Shown: positions 25,536 to 35,081 of the stretch, piece by piece | Layout of the letters: each line of letters opens with the position of its first letter | How positions within the stretch are numbered: position 1 is the first letter of the stretch | From: Anaerolinea sp. | Lineage (GTDB): Bacteria; Chloroflexota; Anaerolineae; Anaerolineales; Villigracilaceae | Reading direction: 5' to 3' | NCBI GenBank assembly: GCA_020723805.1 | Contig: DYID01000019.1 | Location: 18,847 to 82,846, forward strand | DNA length: 64,000 nt | The notes under the pieces: generated by a model | Databases searched by the model: none | What the model saw: the letters and a program-made list of their open reading frames with translations, nothing else | What the model was told of the DNA's origin: nothing | Made by a program: the position numbers and the translations under genes

Positions 25536-26453
25536 CTACTGTGCCACGCGCAGAATGACGCCGTTCTGCGAGGGATCGTGCAGCAGTAGCCCCGCCTCGG
25601 TCATGTTCGACGGGATGCCTGCCGCATCCACCCGCGCCACGACCTCCTCGTACGCCTTTTGATTCGGCAGGTCAATGGTGAAATAACGGAGTCCAGCCGC
25701 GTCGGGCGGGGGAGGCGGAGCGCCGCGTCCCTGCCAGGTGTTGAGTCCAAGGTGATGGTGGTAGCCGCCCGCGGAGACGAACGCCATGCCGATCCCCTTT
25801 GAGATGCCCATGATGTCGAAGCCGATCACGCCGTGATAAAAATCCACCGCCTCTTGAATATCGCGCACGTGCAAATGGACGTGTCCGATGCGAGTTTCAG
25901 GTGAGACGGGGGCGTCGAGTTTGTCGTCCTCCTTCAAGTGGCTGAAGAGTTCGTCCAGGTCGAGCGGCTCGCGTCCGTTGCTCCACGAGCCGTCCTTGCG
26001 GCGTGCATCGAAGTTGCCGTCGCGGATTGTCCATGTGCCGTCTTCGGGCGACTCGGCATAGAGTTCGATGCCGTTCCCTTCCAAGTCGTCGAGGTAGGTG
26101 GTCTTGGTCAGGATGTGGTCGGTGGGGGAGTTGGGATACTTCAGCGCGAACAGACGCGCCACGGCAATCGCCAGTTCGCGCCGGTTTGGGAAGAGATATG
26201 CCACATGGTACAGCCCCGTCACGCCGCGATATTTTTTCAAATTGGGTTCTTCGGAGAGCAGAAGGAAATCGTTGCCGCCCGCACCAAGCCCAGCCTTCTT
26301 CCCCTCGCGCCAGTGGAGTTTGAACCCCAGCGCCTTTTGGTAAAACTCAAGTTGGTTGTCGAGGTTCGCCACTCTAAGGGAAATGGCTCCCATGCGGGTT
26401 TTTGGGTGGATCGAAAATTTGGTTCTCGCTTCGGGTTCGCTTGGTATGTTCAT
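25536..26453 (-). CDS. Two-domain VOC (glyoxalase/extradiol dioxygenase-like) protein
   Basis: A 305-residue protein with tandem VOC domains, like CatE-type ring-cleaving dioxygenases. Seen: N-terminal domain MGAISLRVANLDNQLEFYQK near 22-41 ending in DDLEGNGIELYAE; C-terminal domain GHVHLHVRDIQEAVDFYHG near 188-206, GGYHHHLGLNTW near 229-240, and DPSQNGVILRV at the end. The His ligands of the second domain are present, but the usual glutamate in the last strand (NGxEL) reads NGVIL, so metal coordination may be altered. Divergent from the wHTH regulator. Confidence 0.85.
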   Translation of the reverse strand: MNIPSEPEARTKFSIHPKTRMGAISLRVANLDNQLEFYQKALGFKLHWREGKKAGLGAGGNDFLLLSEEPNLKKYRGVTGLYHVAYLFPNRRELAIAVARLFALKYPNSPTDHILTKTTYLDDLEGNGIELYAESPEDGTWTIRDGNFDARRKDGSWSNGREPLDLDELFSHLKEDDKLDAPVSPETRIGHVHLHVRDIQEAVDFYHGVIGFDIMGISKGIGMAFVSAGGYHHHLGLNTWQGRGAPPPPPDAAGLRYFTIDLPNQKAYEEVVARVDAAGIPSNMTEAGLLLHDPSQNGVILRVAQ

Positions 26454-26493
26454 ACCTAGTTAGACAACCAGCCCGTCTCTTGTCTTTCCTTGT

Positions 26494-26521
26494 TTGACAG
26501 GGGAGTTTTCTCGGTTATAAT
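26494..26521 (+). promoter_or_regulatory. Sigma-70-type promoter of the glycan-locus regulator
   Basis: TTGACA (26494-26499), 16-bp spacer, TATAAT (26516-26521), 31 bases before the regulator ATG. It is the best-formed promoter ahead of the glycan locus. Confidence 0.75.
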
Positions 26522-26552
26522 TCAGCCGCTGAATTTTGAACCGTGAAATGAT

Positions 26553-27023
26553 ATGGAAACCGCAAACGAAGAACTCCGCGAACTGACCCTGCTCGAACAA
26601 ATCGAAAACAACCCCGATGTCAATCAATCCGCATTAGCCCGCCAGCTCGGCGTGGCAGTGGGGACGGTCAACTGGCATCTCAAGCGCCTCATCGCCAAGG
26701 GGTACGTCAAAGCCATGCGCGCCGAGCGCAAGAAACTACGTTACCTCATCACGCCCGAAGGCATCGCCCTGCGCGCCCGCCTGGCGGTGGATTACGTCGA
26801 GCGTTCCCTTTCGCTTTACCGCAAGACCCGTCAACGTGTGAAGGAGCATCTCGCCAAGGTGCGCGAGGCGGGGTATGACCGTGTGCGCATCCTGGGCAGG
26901 GGCGATGTGGTGGACATTTGCCGCCTGACCTGCCTCGAACAGGGCATTCAGGTCGTCACCGACAAGGACGCTCCTGCGCTGCTTGTGGACGGTTTCAAAG
27001 TACAACTGCAATTGGAGGAATAA
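26553..27023 (+). CDS. Winged-helix regulator at head of glycan locus (EPS-associated MarR-like)
   Basis: A 156-residue DNA-binding protein. Seen: winged helix at residues 8-70 (TLLEQIENNPDVNQSALARQ, then GTVNWHLKRLIAKGYVK), then a long helix (DYVERSLSLYRKTRQRVKEHL) and a small Rossmann-like end (YDRVRILGRGDVVDICRLT). It is similar in arrangement to MarR-type EPS-associated regulators. Its position as first gene, with a strong promoter, suggests control of the locus by autoregulation; the effector is unknown. It ends one base before the next ATG region. Confidence 0.82.
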   Translation: METANEELRELTLLEQIENNPDVNQSALARQLGVAVGTVNWHLKRLIAKGYVKAMRAERKKLRYLITPEGIALRARLAVDYVERSLSLYRKTRQRVKEHLAKVREAGYDRVRILGRGDVVDICRLTCLEQGIQVVTDKDAPALLVDGFKVQLQLEE

Positions 27024-27024
27024 C

Positions 27025-28035
27025 ATGACCGACCGCCACATTCTCATCACGGGAGGCGCGGGCTACATCGGCTCTCTCCTGACCTCGGAACTGCTCCGCC
27101 TTAATTACCGTGTCACCGTCCTCGATTCTCTCCTCTTCGGCGGCGAGTCGCTCGTGCCTTTCCTCCATCACCCCAACTTCCATTTCGTCAAATCAGACGT
27201 GACCGAACCCCGCGCCATCAAGGACGCGGTCAAGGACGGCTGGCAGAAGCCGAACGCCCTCGTTCACCTGGCGGCGATTGTCGGCTTTCCAGCCTGTCAG
27301 GCGGTGGGAAGGCAGGTCGCGTGGAAGTACAACGTCGAGGCGACGAAAATGGTCTTCGAGCAAGCGGCAGAATTGGGCGTGGAGCGATTCGTGTTCTCAT
27401 CCACCTACAGCAACTACGGCTTGAGTCCCGATGGCAAGCCGGTGACCGAAGAGTCGCCCTTGAATCCCCAATCGTTATATGCCGAAACGAAGATCGCCGC
27501 GGAGGAGTATCTGCTCTCCCAAAAGGATGCGCCGACCGCGCCGCTGCTGTTTCGCTTTGCGACGTTGTACGGCATCTCGCCGCGCACCCGCTTCGACCTC
27601 ATCGTCAACCAGTTTGTGCTGGAGGCGTTCACCAAACGGCAGTTGATCATCTACCAGCGCGGTTATTCGCGTTCGTTTGTGCATGTCCGCGATGCGGTGC
27701 GCGGCGTCATCATGGGACTCGAAGCCGAGCAGTCCAAAATTCGCGGGCAGGTCTTCAACCTTGGCACCGAGAAGGGCAACTACTCGAAAGATGACATCGT
27801 GCGGCTTGTGCTAAAGCGGATGCCTGAAACGACGGTCGAATACAAAGACCTGACCTTCGGCGGCGACATGCGCGACATCACCGTTTCGTTTGCCAAAATC
27901 AAAAAGGTGCTTGGCTTTGAAACCACCCTCACGGTGGACGACGGTATTCGTGAATTGTTGTTTGCCCTGAAGACCGGCTTGATCCAAAACCCGACCGATG
28001 CCCGTTATAGAAATGCACAATTCATCGTGCAGTGA
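27025..28035 (+). CDS. NAD-dependent nucleotide-sugar epimerase/dehydratase
   Basis: A 336-residue extended SDR enzyme for nucleotide-sugar conversion. Seen: HILITGGAGYIGSLL at the N-terminus, VHLAAIVGFPACQ near 77, catalytic Ser region FVFSSTYSNYG near 123 and YAETK (YxxxK) near 153, and RSFVHVRDAVRGV near 215. ATG 27025 follows GGAGGAA, one base after the regulator's stop. The exact sugar is not determined; it groups by eye with GDP/UDP-sugar epimerases of surface glycan clusters. Confidence 0.87.
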   Translation: MTDRHILITGGAGYIGSLLTSELLRLNYRVTVLDSLLFGGESLVPFLHHPNFHFVKSDVTEPRAIKDAVKDGWQKPNALVHLAAIVGFPACQAVGRQVAWKYNVEATKMVFEQAAELGVERFVFSSTYSNYGLSPDGKPVTEESPLNPQSLYAETKIAAEEYLLSQKDAPTAPLLFRFATLYGISPRTRFDLIVNQFVLEAFTKRQLIIYQRGYSRSFVHVRDAVRGVIMGLEAEQSKIRGQVFNLGTEKGNYSKDDIVRLVLKRMPETTVEYKDLTFGGDMRDITVSFAKIKKVLGFETTLTVDDGIRELLFALKTGLIQNPTDARYRNAQFIVQ

Positions 28036-28039
28036 TGTG

Positions 28040-29124
<1,085 letters not shown>

Positions 29125-29126
<2 letters not shown>

Positions 29127-29180
29127 GTCGAAGGTCAAAAGTCGAAAGTCGACAGACCTTTGACCTTTGACTTTTGACAG
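29125..29180. repeat. Inverted heptamer repeat AAGTCGA/AAGGTCA
   Basis: AAGTCGAAGGTCAAAAGTCG followed by a mirrored arm of ACCTTTGACCTTTGACTTTT-type units; fills the spacer before the ABC permease gene. Confidence 0.85.
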
Positions 29181-29187
29181 ATGAAAA

Positions 29188-30045
29188 ATGACTCAAATTA
29201 CTAAAGTTCCTTCTCACGAACCCACCACCATCTATATCAAGCCTTCCACCGGTCTCGCGGCGTTGAACCTCAAAGACCTGTGGGCATACCGCGAACTGAT
29301 TTATTTCATGATCTGGCGCGACGTGAAGGTGCGCTACAAACAGACCATGCTCGGCGCGGCGTGGGCAATCATCCAGCCGGTGCTGACGATGATCGTCTTC
29401 ACCTTCCTCTTCGGGCGCATCGCCAAACTGCCCACTGACAACGACATCCCCTACCCGATTTTTTCGTATGCCGCCCTTCTGCCCTGGGGTATGTTCGTCG
29501 GCGCGCTCAATCAGGCTTCGCGCTCTCTCACCTCCAACCAGAACATGGTGACGAAAATCTACTTTCCGCGCCTCGTCCTGCCGCTGGCTTCCATCCTTTC
29601 GGGCTTGGTGGATTTTGTCATCGCTTTCGTCATCCTCATCGGGTTGATGATTTACTACGGCGTGACGCCCTCCCCCAACGCGCTTTGGGCATTGCCCCTC
29701 TTCCTGTTGCTGACCGTCGTCACGGCGCTGGGGGTGGCGTTGTGGCTTTCTGCCATCAACGTGCAGTACCGCGACGTGAACTACGCGCTTCCCTTCCTGA
29801 CCCAATTCTGGCTCTTCATCACGCCCGTCGCCTACTCCTCCAACCTCATCTCCGAAAAGTGGCAGTTGATCTATTCTCTCAACCCGATGGCGGGTGTGAT
29901 CAACGGATTCCGCTGGGCGCTGCTTGGCACGGACACGGGACCCGGTCCCGAAATGGCGGTCTCGGTGTTGATTTCACTGCTCGTCCTCATCGGCGGGCTG
30001 TTCTACTTCCGCAACATGGAGAAGACCTTCGCGGATACGATCTAA
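29188..30045 (+). CDS. wzm: Polysaccharide ABC exporter, permease (Wzm-like)
   Basis: Inner part of an ABC-2 exporter for lipid-linked glycan, 285 residues. Seen: amphipathic N-terminus ending RDVKVRYKQTMLGAAWAI near 47-64, six hydrophobic segments (for example PVLTMIVFTFLFGRI and FVIAFVILIGLMIYY), INVQYRDVNYALPFL near 191-205 and NPMAGVINGFRWALL near 231-245, all typical of O-antigen and teichoic-acid permeases. The ATPase gene follows after 60 bases. Together they would export the glycan built by the locus. Confidence 0.94.
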   Translation: MTQITKVPSHEPTTIYIKPSTGLAALNLKDLWAYRELIYFMIWRDVKVRYKQTMLGAAWAIIQPVLTMIVFTFLFGRIAKLPTDNDIPYPIFSYAALLPWGMFVGALNQASRSLTSNQNMVTKIYFPRLVLPLASILSGLVDFVIAFVILIGLMIYYGVTPSPNALWALPLFLLLTVVTALGVALWLSAINVQYRDVNYALPFLTQFWLFITPVAYSSNLISEKWQLIYSLNPMAGVINGFRWALLGTDTGPGPEMAVSVLISLLVLIGGLFYFRNMEKTFADTI

Positions 30046-30105
30046 CGTGCAGCACACTCTCTCGTACCTACGGTATAAGAGAATGCCGCTGCACAGGAAA
30101 TATCA

Positions 30106-31398
30106 ATGACCATTGCAATCAGCGTAAACAACATTAGTAAACAATACAAAATCGGTGCGGCGCAGCAGAAGTTCCAATACGGAATGTTCCGCGACGTGCT
30201 GATGGATACTTTAATGACCCCGGTGCGCGTCTATCGCGCCCTGCGCGGACAGGGCATGCGCGGCACAGCCGCCACCTCCACCATTTGGGCGCTCAAGGAC
30301 GTTTCCTTCGACCTCGAAGAAGGCAAGGTGCTGGGCATCGTCGGGCGCAACGGCGCGGGGAAAAGCACCCTGCTCAAGATTCTCTCGCGCGTCACCGAAC
30401 CCACCAAAGGGACCGTCACCGTGCGCGGACGTGTCGGCTCGCTGCTCGAAGTGGGTACCGGCTTTCACCCCGAACTGACGGGACGCGAGAACATCTACAT
30501 GAACGGCGCCATCCTCGGCATGAAGCGCACCGAAATTGACAGCAAATTCGACGAAATCGTCGAGTTCTCCGAGGTCGGTCAATTCATTGACACGCCTGTC
30601 AAACGCTACTCCTCCGGCATGTACCTGCGGCTTGCCTTTGCCGTCGCCGCGCACCTCGAACCCGAAATCCTCGTCGTGGATGAAGTCCTCGCGGTGGGCG
30701 ACGCCGAATTTCAGCGCAAGTGTCTCGGCAAAATGAGCGACGTGGCGCAGCAGGGGCGCACGGTTCTCTTCGTCAGCCACAACATGTCTGCCATCCTGCG
30801 CCTCACGCAGGAGGCAATCGTCCTCAAAAAGGGACAACTCATCAAACGCGCCCCCACCGCCGAAGCCGTGGACTTCTATCTCTCCTCGGGGCAGGCGGAA
30901 TCGGGTCAGCGGGTTTGGGAGGCAGATGAGGTTCCGGCGGCGAGCCAGCCATTTCGACCGGTGGCAATCCGAATTAAAGACCGAAGCGGGAACATCGTGG
31001 ATACCGTCCGCTCCACCGAGCCGCTCACTGTCGAATGGGAATATCAACTCGATGCGCCCATCACCGCCCTGCGTGTGGGCATCTATCTCAGCACCATGCG
31101 CGGCGAATACGTCTTCACCTCTTTCGACACCGACGACGCGCGGCAATACGAACAATTCGGCGCGCGTCAGGCGGGACGCTATATCAGCCGCTGTGAAATC
31201 CCTGCCGATTTTTTCAACGAGGGGCGTTACTCGCTGGGCGTCAATGCCAGTTCGTTCGGCGTGAAGCGTTACTTCATGGATGAGAACGCGCTCTCGTTCA
31301 ACGTGGATATTTCCGGCGCGCCCGGCACCCAATGGCCCGAAGTGCGCCAGGGTCCCATCCGCCCGCGCTTGAATTGGAAGATCGAGAAACTCGATTAA
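30106..31398 (+). CDS. wzt: Polysaccharide ABC exporter, ATPase with C-terminal cargo domain (Wzt-like)
   Basis: A 430-residue ABC ATPase. Seen: Walker A GRNGAGKST near 80-88, signature YSSGMYLRLAFAVA near 168, Walker B ILVVDEVLAVGD near 189-200 and H-loop VSHNM near 225. Residues about 290-430 form a beta-rich C-terminal domain (VRSTEPLTVEWEYQLD, LRVGIYLSTMRGEYVFTSFD) as in Wzt, where it reads the cap of the exported chain. This suggests the glycan carries a terminal modification, perhaps by one of the two methyltransferases downstream. Confidence 0.94.
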   Translation: MTIAISVNNISKQYKIGAAQQKFQYGMFRDVLMDTLMTPVRVYRALRGQGMRGTAATSTIWALKDVSFDLEEGKVLGIVGRNGAGKSTLLKILSRVTEPTKGTVTVRGRVGSLLEVGTGFHPELTGRENIYMNGAILGMKRTEIDSKFDEIVEFSEVGQFIDTPVKRYSSGMYLRLAFAVAAHLEPEILVVDEVLAVGDAEFQRKCLGKMSDVAQQGRTVLFVSHNMSAILRLTQEAIVLKKGQLIKRAPTAEAVDFYLSSGQAESGQRVWEADEVPAASQPFRPVAIRIKDRSGNIVDTVRSTEPLTVEWEYQLDAPITALRVGIYLSTMRGEYVFTSFDTDDARQYEQFGARQAGRYISRCEIPADFFNEGRYSLGVNASSFGVKRYFMDENALSFNVDISGAPGTQWPEVRQGPIRPRLNWKIEKLD

Positions 31399-31410
31399 CT
31401 CAAAGCCCTT

Positions 31411-31480
31411 GCCACAGAGACCACAAAGTTCTCTGAGATTTAAAAAAAGAATCTCTGCGCTTCTCTGTGAACTCTGTGGC
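31411..31480. repeat. Inverted repeat GCCACAGAGACCACAAAG ... CTCTGTGAACTCTGTGGC
   Basis: 70-bp imperfect hairpin with an A-rich loop, directly before the transferase gene. Built of CTCTGNGA-like short units. Confidence 0.85.
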
Positions 31481-31487
31481 TAAAATT

Positions 31488-33089
31488 ATGTTGAACAAAA
31501 CCTCCCTCCGCAACTTTCTGGGCGAACTGCCCCTCGCCGCCGAATTGGATTACACCCTTCGGCAAAAGAACCGTGCCCGCAAGGATCACTACAACCTTGC
31601 GCGTCTGCAAAAGTCGCTGCCTCAGGCGGCGGCGCAGGCAAAGCCGTTCATCGAAAAAGCGCCCGCCGGCAAAAACATTCTTTTCTTCGCCACGCTTCAT
31701 TATTGGATTGAACAAGCCGCCTACATCTCTCTCGTGCTTGCGGGACTTGGTCACAAGGTCACGCTGTTGACTCTGCCTTATTCTGAATGGCACAAGGAAA
31801 AGGATAAACTGACTCAAAAACAGCGCGGACTTCACACCCGCGACGCCCTCTTTCCTCTTTCCCCTTTCATTCATCACGCTTCGCTCCTCGACCTCAAGCC
31901 TGCTTCTGACTTACCCGCCTCCCTCCACGCCGACATCGCCGAGGTCTCCTTGTGGGACGCGCAATACACGCTCATGCGCGAAGAAGTGGACATGCACAAT
32001 CCGGGCGATAAAGCCCTCTACGACCTGCGCCTCAAGCGCAACACCTTCGCCGCCCGCGCCGCCCTCGCATGGATGCAGGCGCACAAACCCGATGTCGTCC
32101 TCGTTCCCAACGGGCTCATCCTCGAAATGGGCATCGTCTTCCGCGTGGCGCGTTACCTCAATATCCCCGCCGTCACCTTCGAGTTCAACGACCAGCGCGA
32201 GCAAATCTGGCTTGCCCATAACACCTCCATCATGCAGCAGGACACGGACTACCTCGTCGAAGCGCGCTGTCATCTGCCGATGACCGACGACATGTACGAG
32301 CGTCTCGCCGATTTGGAAAACGCCCGCCGCGGCGCGCGCGTGTGGGGCAAGTCGAAGCGGCTGTGGCAGTACGTCTCGGCGCAGGGGGCTGAAGCGACGA
32401 AAAAGGCTCTGGGGCTGGATGACCGTCCCGTCGTCCTGCTTGCCGCGAACGTGCTGGGCGACAGCCTCACGCTGGGGCGCAACCTCTTTGCCGCGTCCAT
32501 GTCCGAATGGATTACGAAGACCGTCCAATACTTTGCAAAGCGAACCGATGTGCAGTTGGTCATCCGCGTGCATCCCGGCGAGAAACTTGTCCCGCAGGCG
32601 AAATCCATGGGGACGGTGGTGCGCGAGGCGCTGCCTGAACTGCCGGGTCACATTCACGTCATCGGCGCGCTCGACCCGGTCAACACCTATGACCTGATCG
32701 AAATCGCCGATTTGGGCTTGGCATACACCACCACCGTCGGCGTCGAGACCGCCATGAACGGCGTCCCTGTGATTGTGTGCGGCAAGACCCACTACCGCGG
32801 GCGCGGCTTCACCCTCGACCCGGACACGTGGGACGAATATTTCTCCACGCTCGAAAAGGTGCTCTCTGACCTGCCCGCGCATCGTTTGACGGAAGAACAG
32901 ACCGCCAAAGCCTGGAATTATGCCTACCGCTTCTTCTTCGAATACCCGCGTCCGTTTCCGTGGCGGTTGATGAATTTCTGGGATGACCTTGAAGTGTGGT
33001 CTGTTGAAAAAGTGTTGAGCGAGGAAGGCATGGCGCAGTTTGGCGATACGTTCAAATTCCTCGTCGGCGAACCGTTTACGTGGAAATAG
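31488..33089 (+). CDS. Surface carbohydrate biosynthesis protein (capsule transferase-like)
   Basis: A 533-residue cytosolic protein of the capsule/LPS glycosyltransferase class. Seen: NILFFATLHYWIEQAAYISLV in the first Rossmann-like half, KPDVVLVPNGLILEMGIVFR near 198-217, DDRPVVLLAANVLGDSL near 311-327, LVIRVHPGEKLV near 358-369, and DLIEIADLGLAYTTTVGVE near 402-420 with GVPVIVCGKTHYRGRGF. The donor-site pattern fits GT-B capsule enzymes. ATG 31488 was chosen because an upstream GTG lies inside the repeat hairpin; no clear Shine-Dalgarno is visible. Confidence 0.82.
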   Translation: MLNKTSLRNFLGELPLAAELDYTLRQKNRARKDHYNLARLQKSLPQAAAQAKPFIEKAPAGKNILFFATLHYWIEQAAYISLVLAGLGHKVTLLTLPYSEWHKEKDKLTQKQRGLHTRDALFPLSPFIHHASLLDLKPASDLPASLHADIAEVSLWDAQYTLMREEVDMHNPGDKALYDLRLKRNTFAARAALAWMQAHKPDVVLVPNGLILEMGIVFRVARYLNIPAVTFEFNDQREQIWLAHNTSIMQQDTDYLVEARCHLPMTDDMYERLADLENARRGARVWGKSKRLWQYVSAQGAEATKKALGLDDRPVVLLAANVLGDSLTLGRNLFAASMSEWITKTVQYFAKRTDVQLVIRVHPGEKLVPQAKSMGTVVREALPELPGHIHVIGALDPVNTYDLIEIADLGLAYTTTVGVETAMNGVPVIVCGKTHYRGRGFTLDPDTWDEYFSTLEKVLSDLPAHRLTEEQTAKAWNYAYRFFFEYPRPFPWRLMNFWDDLEVWSVEKVLSEEGMAQFGDTFKFLVGEPFTWK

Positions 33090-33128
33090 ACCTCACCCCC
33101 CCGCCCCTCTCCTAAAGGAGAGGGGAGC
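33089..33128. repeat. CCTCACCC / CCCCTCTCC-GGAGAGGGG repeat
   Basis: Hairpin with arms CCCCTCTCCT and AGGAGAGGGG. Its second arm provides the Shine-Dalgarno of the next gene. Confidence 0.8.
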
Positions 33129-33134
33129 AACACT

Positions 33135-33959
33135 ATGGAAAATACCAAACAACAAGTACGCGAGTTTTATGACCAAATCGGCTGGTCGCAGATTGGCGAC
33201 GGGTTGTATCAGAACGCCCGCTACGAAGACCTGCGTCCTGTTTCGCGCGAGTACATCCACAACTGTCACATGCGCGTCAAGCGGCATCTCGCGCCGCACG
33301 GTGACATTCTGCTCGATGCGGGGTCGGGTCCCGTGCAGTGGCCCGAATACCTGACCTACTCCGAAGGGTACAAATACCGCCTGTGCGCCGACATTTCCAT
33401 CACAGCGCTGAAGGAAGCTCGCGCCCGTCTCGGCGAAAAAGGATTGTTCGTCGTTGCCGATATTGCCAACCTGCCCTTCAAACCCGATGCCTTCGATGGG
33501 GTTGTTTCGATGCACGCCATCCATCATCTGCCGCTCACCGAACACAAGCGCGCCTACCTGGAACTGACCCGCGTACTGAAACCGGGCAGGAGCGGTGTGG
33601 TGGTCAACGGCTGGCATAACCCATTGCTCATGCGTCTGGCAGAACCGTTCATTGCGCTGGGACGTTTGTTCAGCGGGCGTTCCGCCAAAAAGAAGAAAAA
33701 GGACTGGGCTGCCTCTGAAGAGCAGGCAGGCACGTTCGTGGAAAAGATGACGCCGCGCTGGCTGAAGAGCGAATTGAACGGCGCAGTCAGGTTCGAGATT
33801 TACCCGTGGCGCAGTTTGAGTCCGCGTTTTATGCGCTGGTTCGTGCGTCCGCAAATGGGCGGCAAAGTCTTTTTGCGTTTTGTCTTTTGGCTCGAAGAAA
33901 CGTTCCCGCGCTTTTTTGGTGAGAATGGGCAGTATCCGTTGATTGTGATTAGAAAGTAG
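33135..33959 (+). CDS. Class I SAM-dependent methyltransferase (1)
   Basis: A 274-residue methyltransferase of the Methyltransf_11 type. Seen: motif I ILLDAGSGPVQWPEYLT near 58-74, VVADIANLPFKPDAFDGVVS near 105-124, MHAIHHLP near 125, LELTRVLKPGRSGVV near 139-153, then a hydrophobic helix LMRLAEPFIALGRLF and a basic segment KKKKKDW that may touch the membrane. The likely acceptor is the glycan or a lipid carrier. The Shine-Dalgarno AAAGGAGAGG belongs to the adjacent repeat. The stop codon lies in an AGAAAGT heptamer array. Confidence 0.85.
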   Translation: MENTKQQVREFYDQIGWSQIGDGLYQNARYEDLRPVSREYIHNCHMRVKRHLAPHGDILLDAGSGPVQWPEYLTYSEGYKYRLCADISITALKEARARLGEKGLFVVADIANLPFKPDAFDGVVSMHAIHHLPLTEHKRAYLELTRVLKPGRSGVVVNGWHNPLLMRLAEPFIALGRLFSGRSAKKKKKDWAASEEQAGTFVEKMTPRWLKSELNGAVRFEIYPWRSLSPRFMRWFVRPQMGGKVFLRFVFWLEETFPRFFGENGQYPLIVIRK

Positions 33960-33971
33960 AAAGTGGAAAGA
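33951..33971. repeat. Heptamer array AGAAAGT/GGAAAGA over methyltransferase stop
   Basis: Three units, AGAAAGT, AGAAAGT and GGAAAGA; the second contains the TAG stop. Confidence 0.75.
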
Positions 33972-33995
33972 AGTTGAGATGGTTTATTACGGCGA

Positions 33996-34811
33996 ATGCA
34001 GATAATGGAAATGTCTCGATTTACCGACCCTAATTTTCTCAAAGCCGATCAATACAAGGACTCGTCCAACCTCGATGCACGGGTGGAACTCCACAAACGC
34101 TTCAGCACGAACCCCTATGGCTGGCTGACGTGGGTCTTCGACCATCTCCTCGTCCTGCCTGCCAACGCAAAGATTTTGGAACTTGGCTGCGGTCTCGCCT
34201 ACTTGTGGAAGGAAAACGCGGCGCGCATCCCCCCAGGCTGGAACATCACCCTCAGCGATCTTTCGCCGGGGATGCTCGATGCGGCATGGCGAAACCTCGT
34301 CGTCACCGGGCGCAATTATCGGTTCAAGGAAATTGACGCGCAAGAGATCCCGTTCGAGGATGAAACCTTCGACGCGGTCATCGCCAATCACATGCTGTAT
34401 CACGTCCCCGACAGAGCAAAGGCAATTGCTGAGATCAAACGAGTCTTGAAAACAGGCGGTCGCTTCTTCGCAACGACGGTCGGCGCGAAGCACATGCAAG
34501 AGATGAATGCCTGGCTGGATGAGGCGAGCGGCGGTCATTATGTCAGCCAGGTGGTTCGCTCCTTCCTGCTCGAAAATGGCATGGAGCAGTTGAAGCCGTT
34601 CTTTTCCCAAGTGACCATGACGCGGTATGCCGACACGCTGCGCGTCACCGAAGTGGATCCGTTGGTTGCCTATGTTCGTTCGGCGATTGCGGTTTCTGAT
34701 TTGCAAAAGGAACGGCTCGAAGCATTGAAACTGGAATGGCAAAACATGTTGAAGCAAAAAGGCGAAATTTTCATCTCGAAGGATTCTGGTTTGTTCGAGG
34801 CGATAAAGTAA
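33996..34811 (+). CDS. Class I SAM-dependent methyltransferase (2)
   Basis: A 271-residue methyltransferase. Seen: motif I AKILELGCGLAYLWKENA near 53-70, ITLSDLSPGMLDAAW near 82-96, IDAQEIPFEDETFDAVIANH near 111-130, and IKRVLKTGGRFFATTVG near 146-162. Three in-frame ATGs at 33996, 34005 and 34011 are possible starts; no Shine-Dalgarno decides. The first is given here. It does not closely resemble the preceding methyltransferase, so the pair probably acts on different positions. Confidence 0.83.
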   Translation: MQIMEMSRFTDPNFLKADQYKDSSNLDARVELHKRFSTNPYGWLTWVFDHLLVLPANAKILELGCGLAYLWKENAARIPPGWNITLSDLSPGMLDAAWRNLVVTGRNYRFKEIDAQEIPFEDETFDAVIANHMLYHVPDRAKAIAEIKRVLKTGGRFFATTVGAKHMQEMNAWLDEASGGHYVSQVVRSFLLENGMEQLKPFFSQVTMTRYADTLRVTEVDPLVAYVRSAIAVSDLQKERLEALKLEWQNMLKQKGEIFISKDSGLFEAIK

Positions 34812-34814
34812 TTA

Positions 34815-34898
34815 ACTCATGTTGCGCGGTAGCGCGAGATTTACCTCGCGTTTTCAGGCGACATGACCCGCGCTACGAAGAAACTGCGTAGGGTGAGT
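34815..34898. mobile_element. MITE-like element, family A copy 4
   Basis: 84 bp, ACTCATGTTGCGC ... GCGTAGGGTGAGT, flanked by AATTA on both sides. Body carries GCGCGAGATTTACCTCGCG. Confidence 0.85.
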
Positions 34899-34903
34899 AA
34901 TTA

Positions 34904-34987
34904 ACTCACCTTACGCGGTAGCGCGAGATTTATCTCGCGTTTTCAGGCGACATAACCCGCCCTACGAAGGAACTGCGTAAGGTGAGT
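34904..34987. mobile_element. MITE-like element, family A copy 5
   Basis: 84 bp, ACTCACCTTACGC ... GCGTAAGGTGAGT. It shares the middle AATTA with copy 4 and has a third AATTA on its right, giving AATTA-element-AATTA-element-AATTA. Confidence 0.87.
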
Positions 34988-34993
34988 AATTAA

Positions 34994-35068
34994 GTCATTG
35001 CGAGCAGAGCGGCGACGAAGTAATCCTCTCGTAACAGGAGATTGCTTTGGACTTTGTTCTCGCATGAC
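34994..35068. repeat. GTCATTGCGAGC ... GCATGAC inverted repeat
   Basis: A 75-bp imperfect hairpin repeat of a kind common in environmental genomes, abutting family A copy 5. A relative (GTCATGCTGAGCGGAGCG) lies at 48141-48234. Confidence 0.75.
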
Positions 35069-35081
35069 ATGAGGAGAATAT

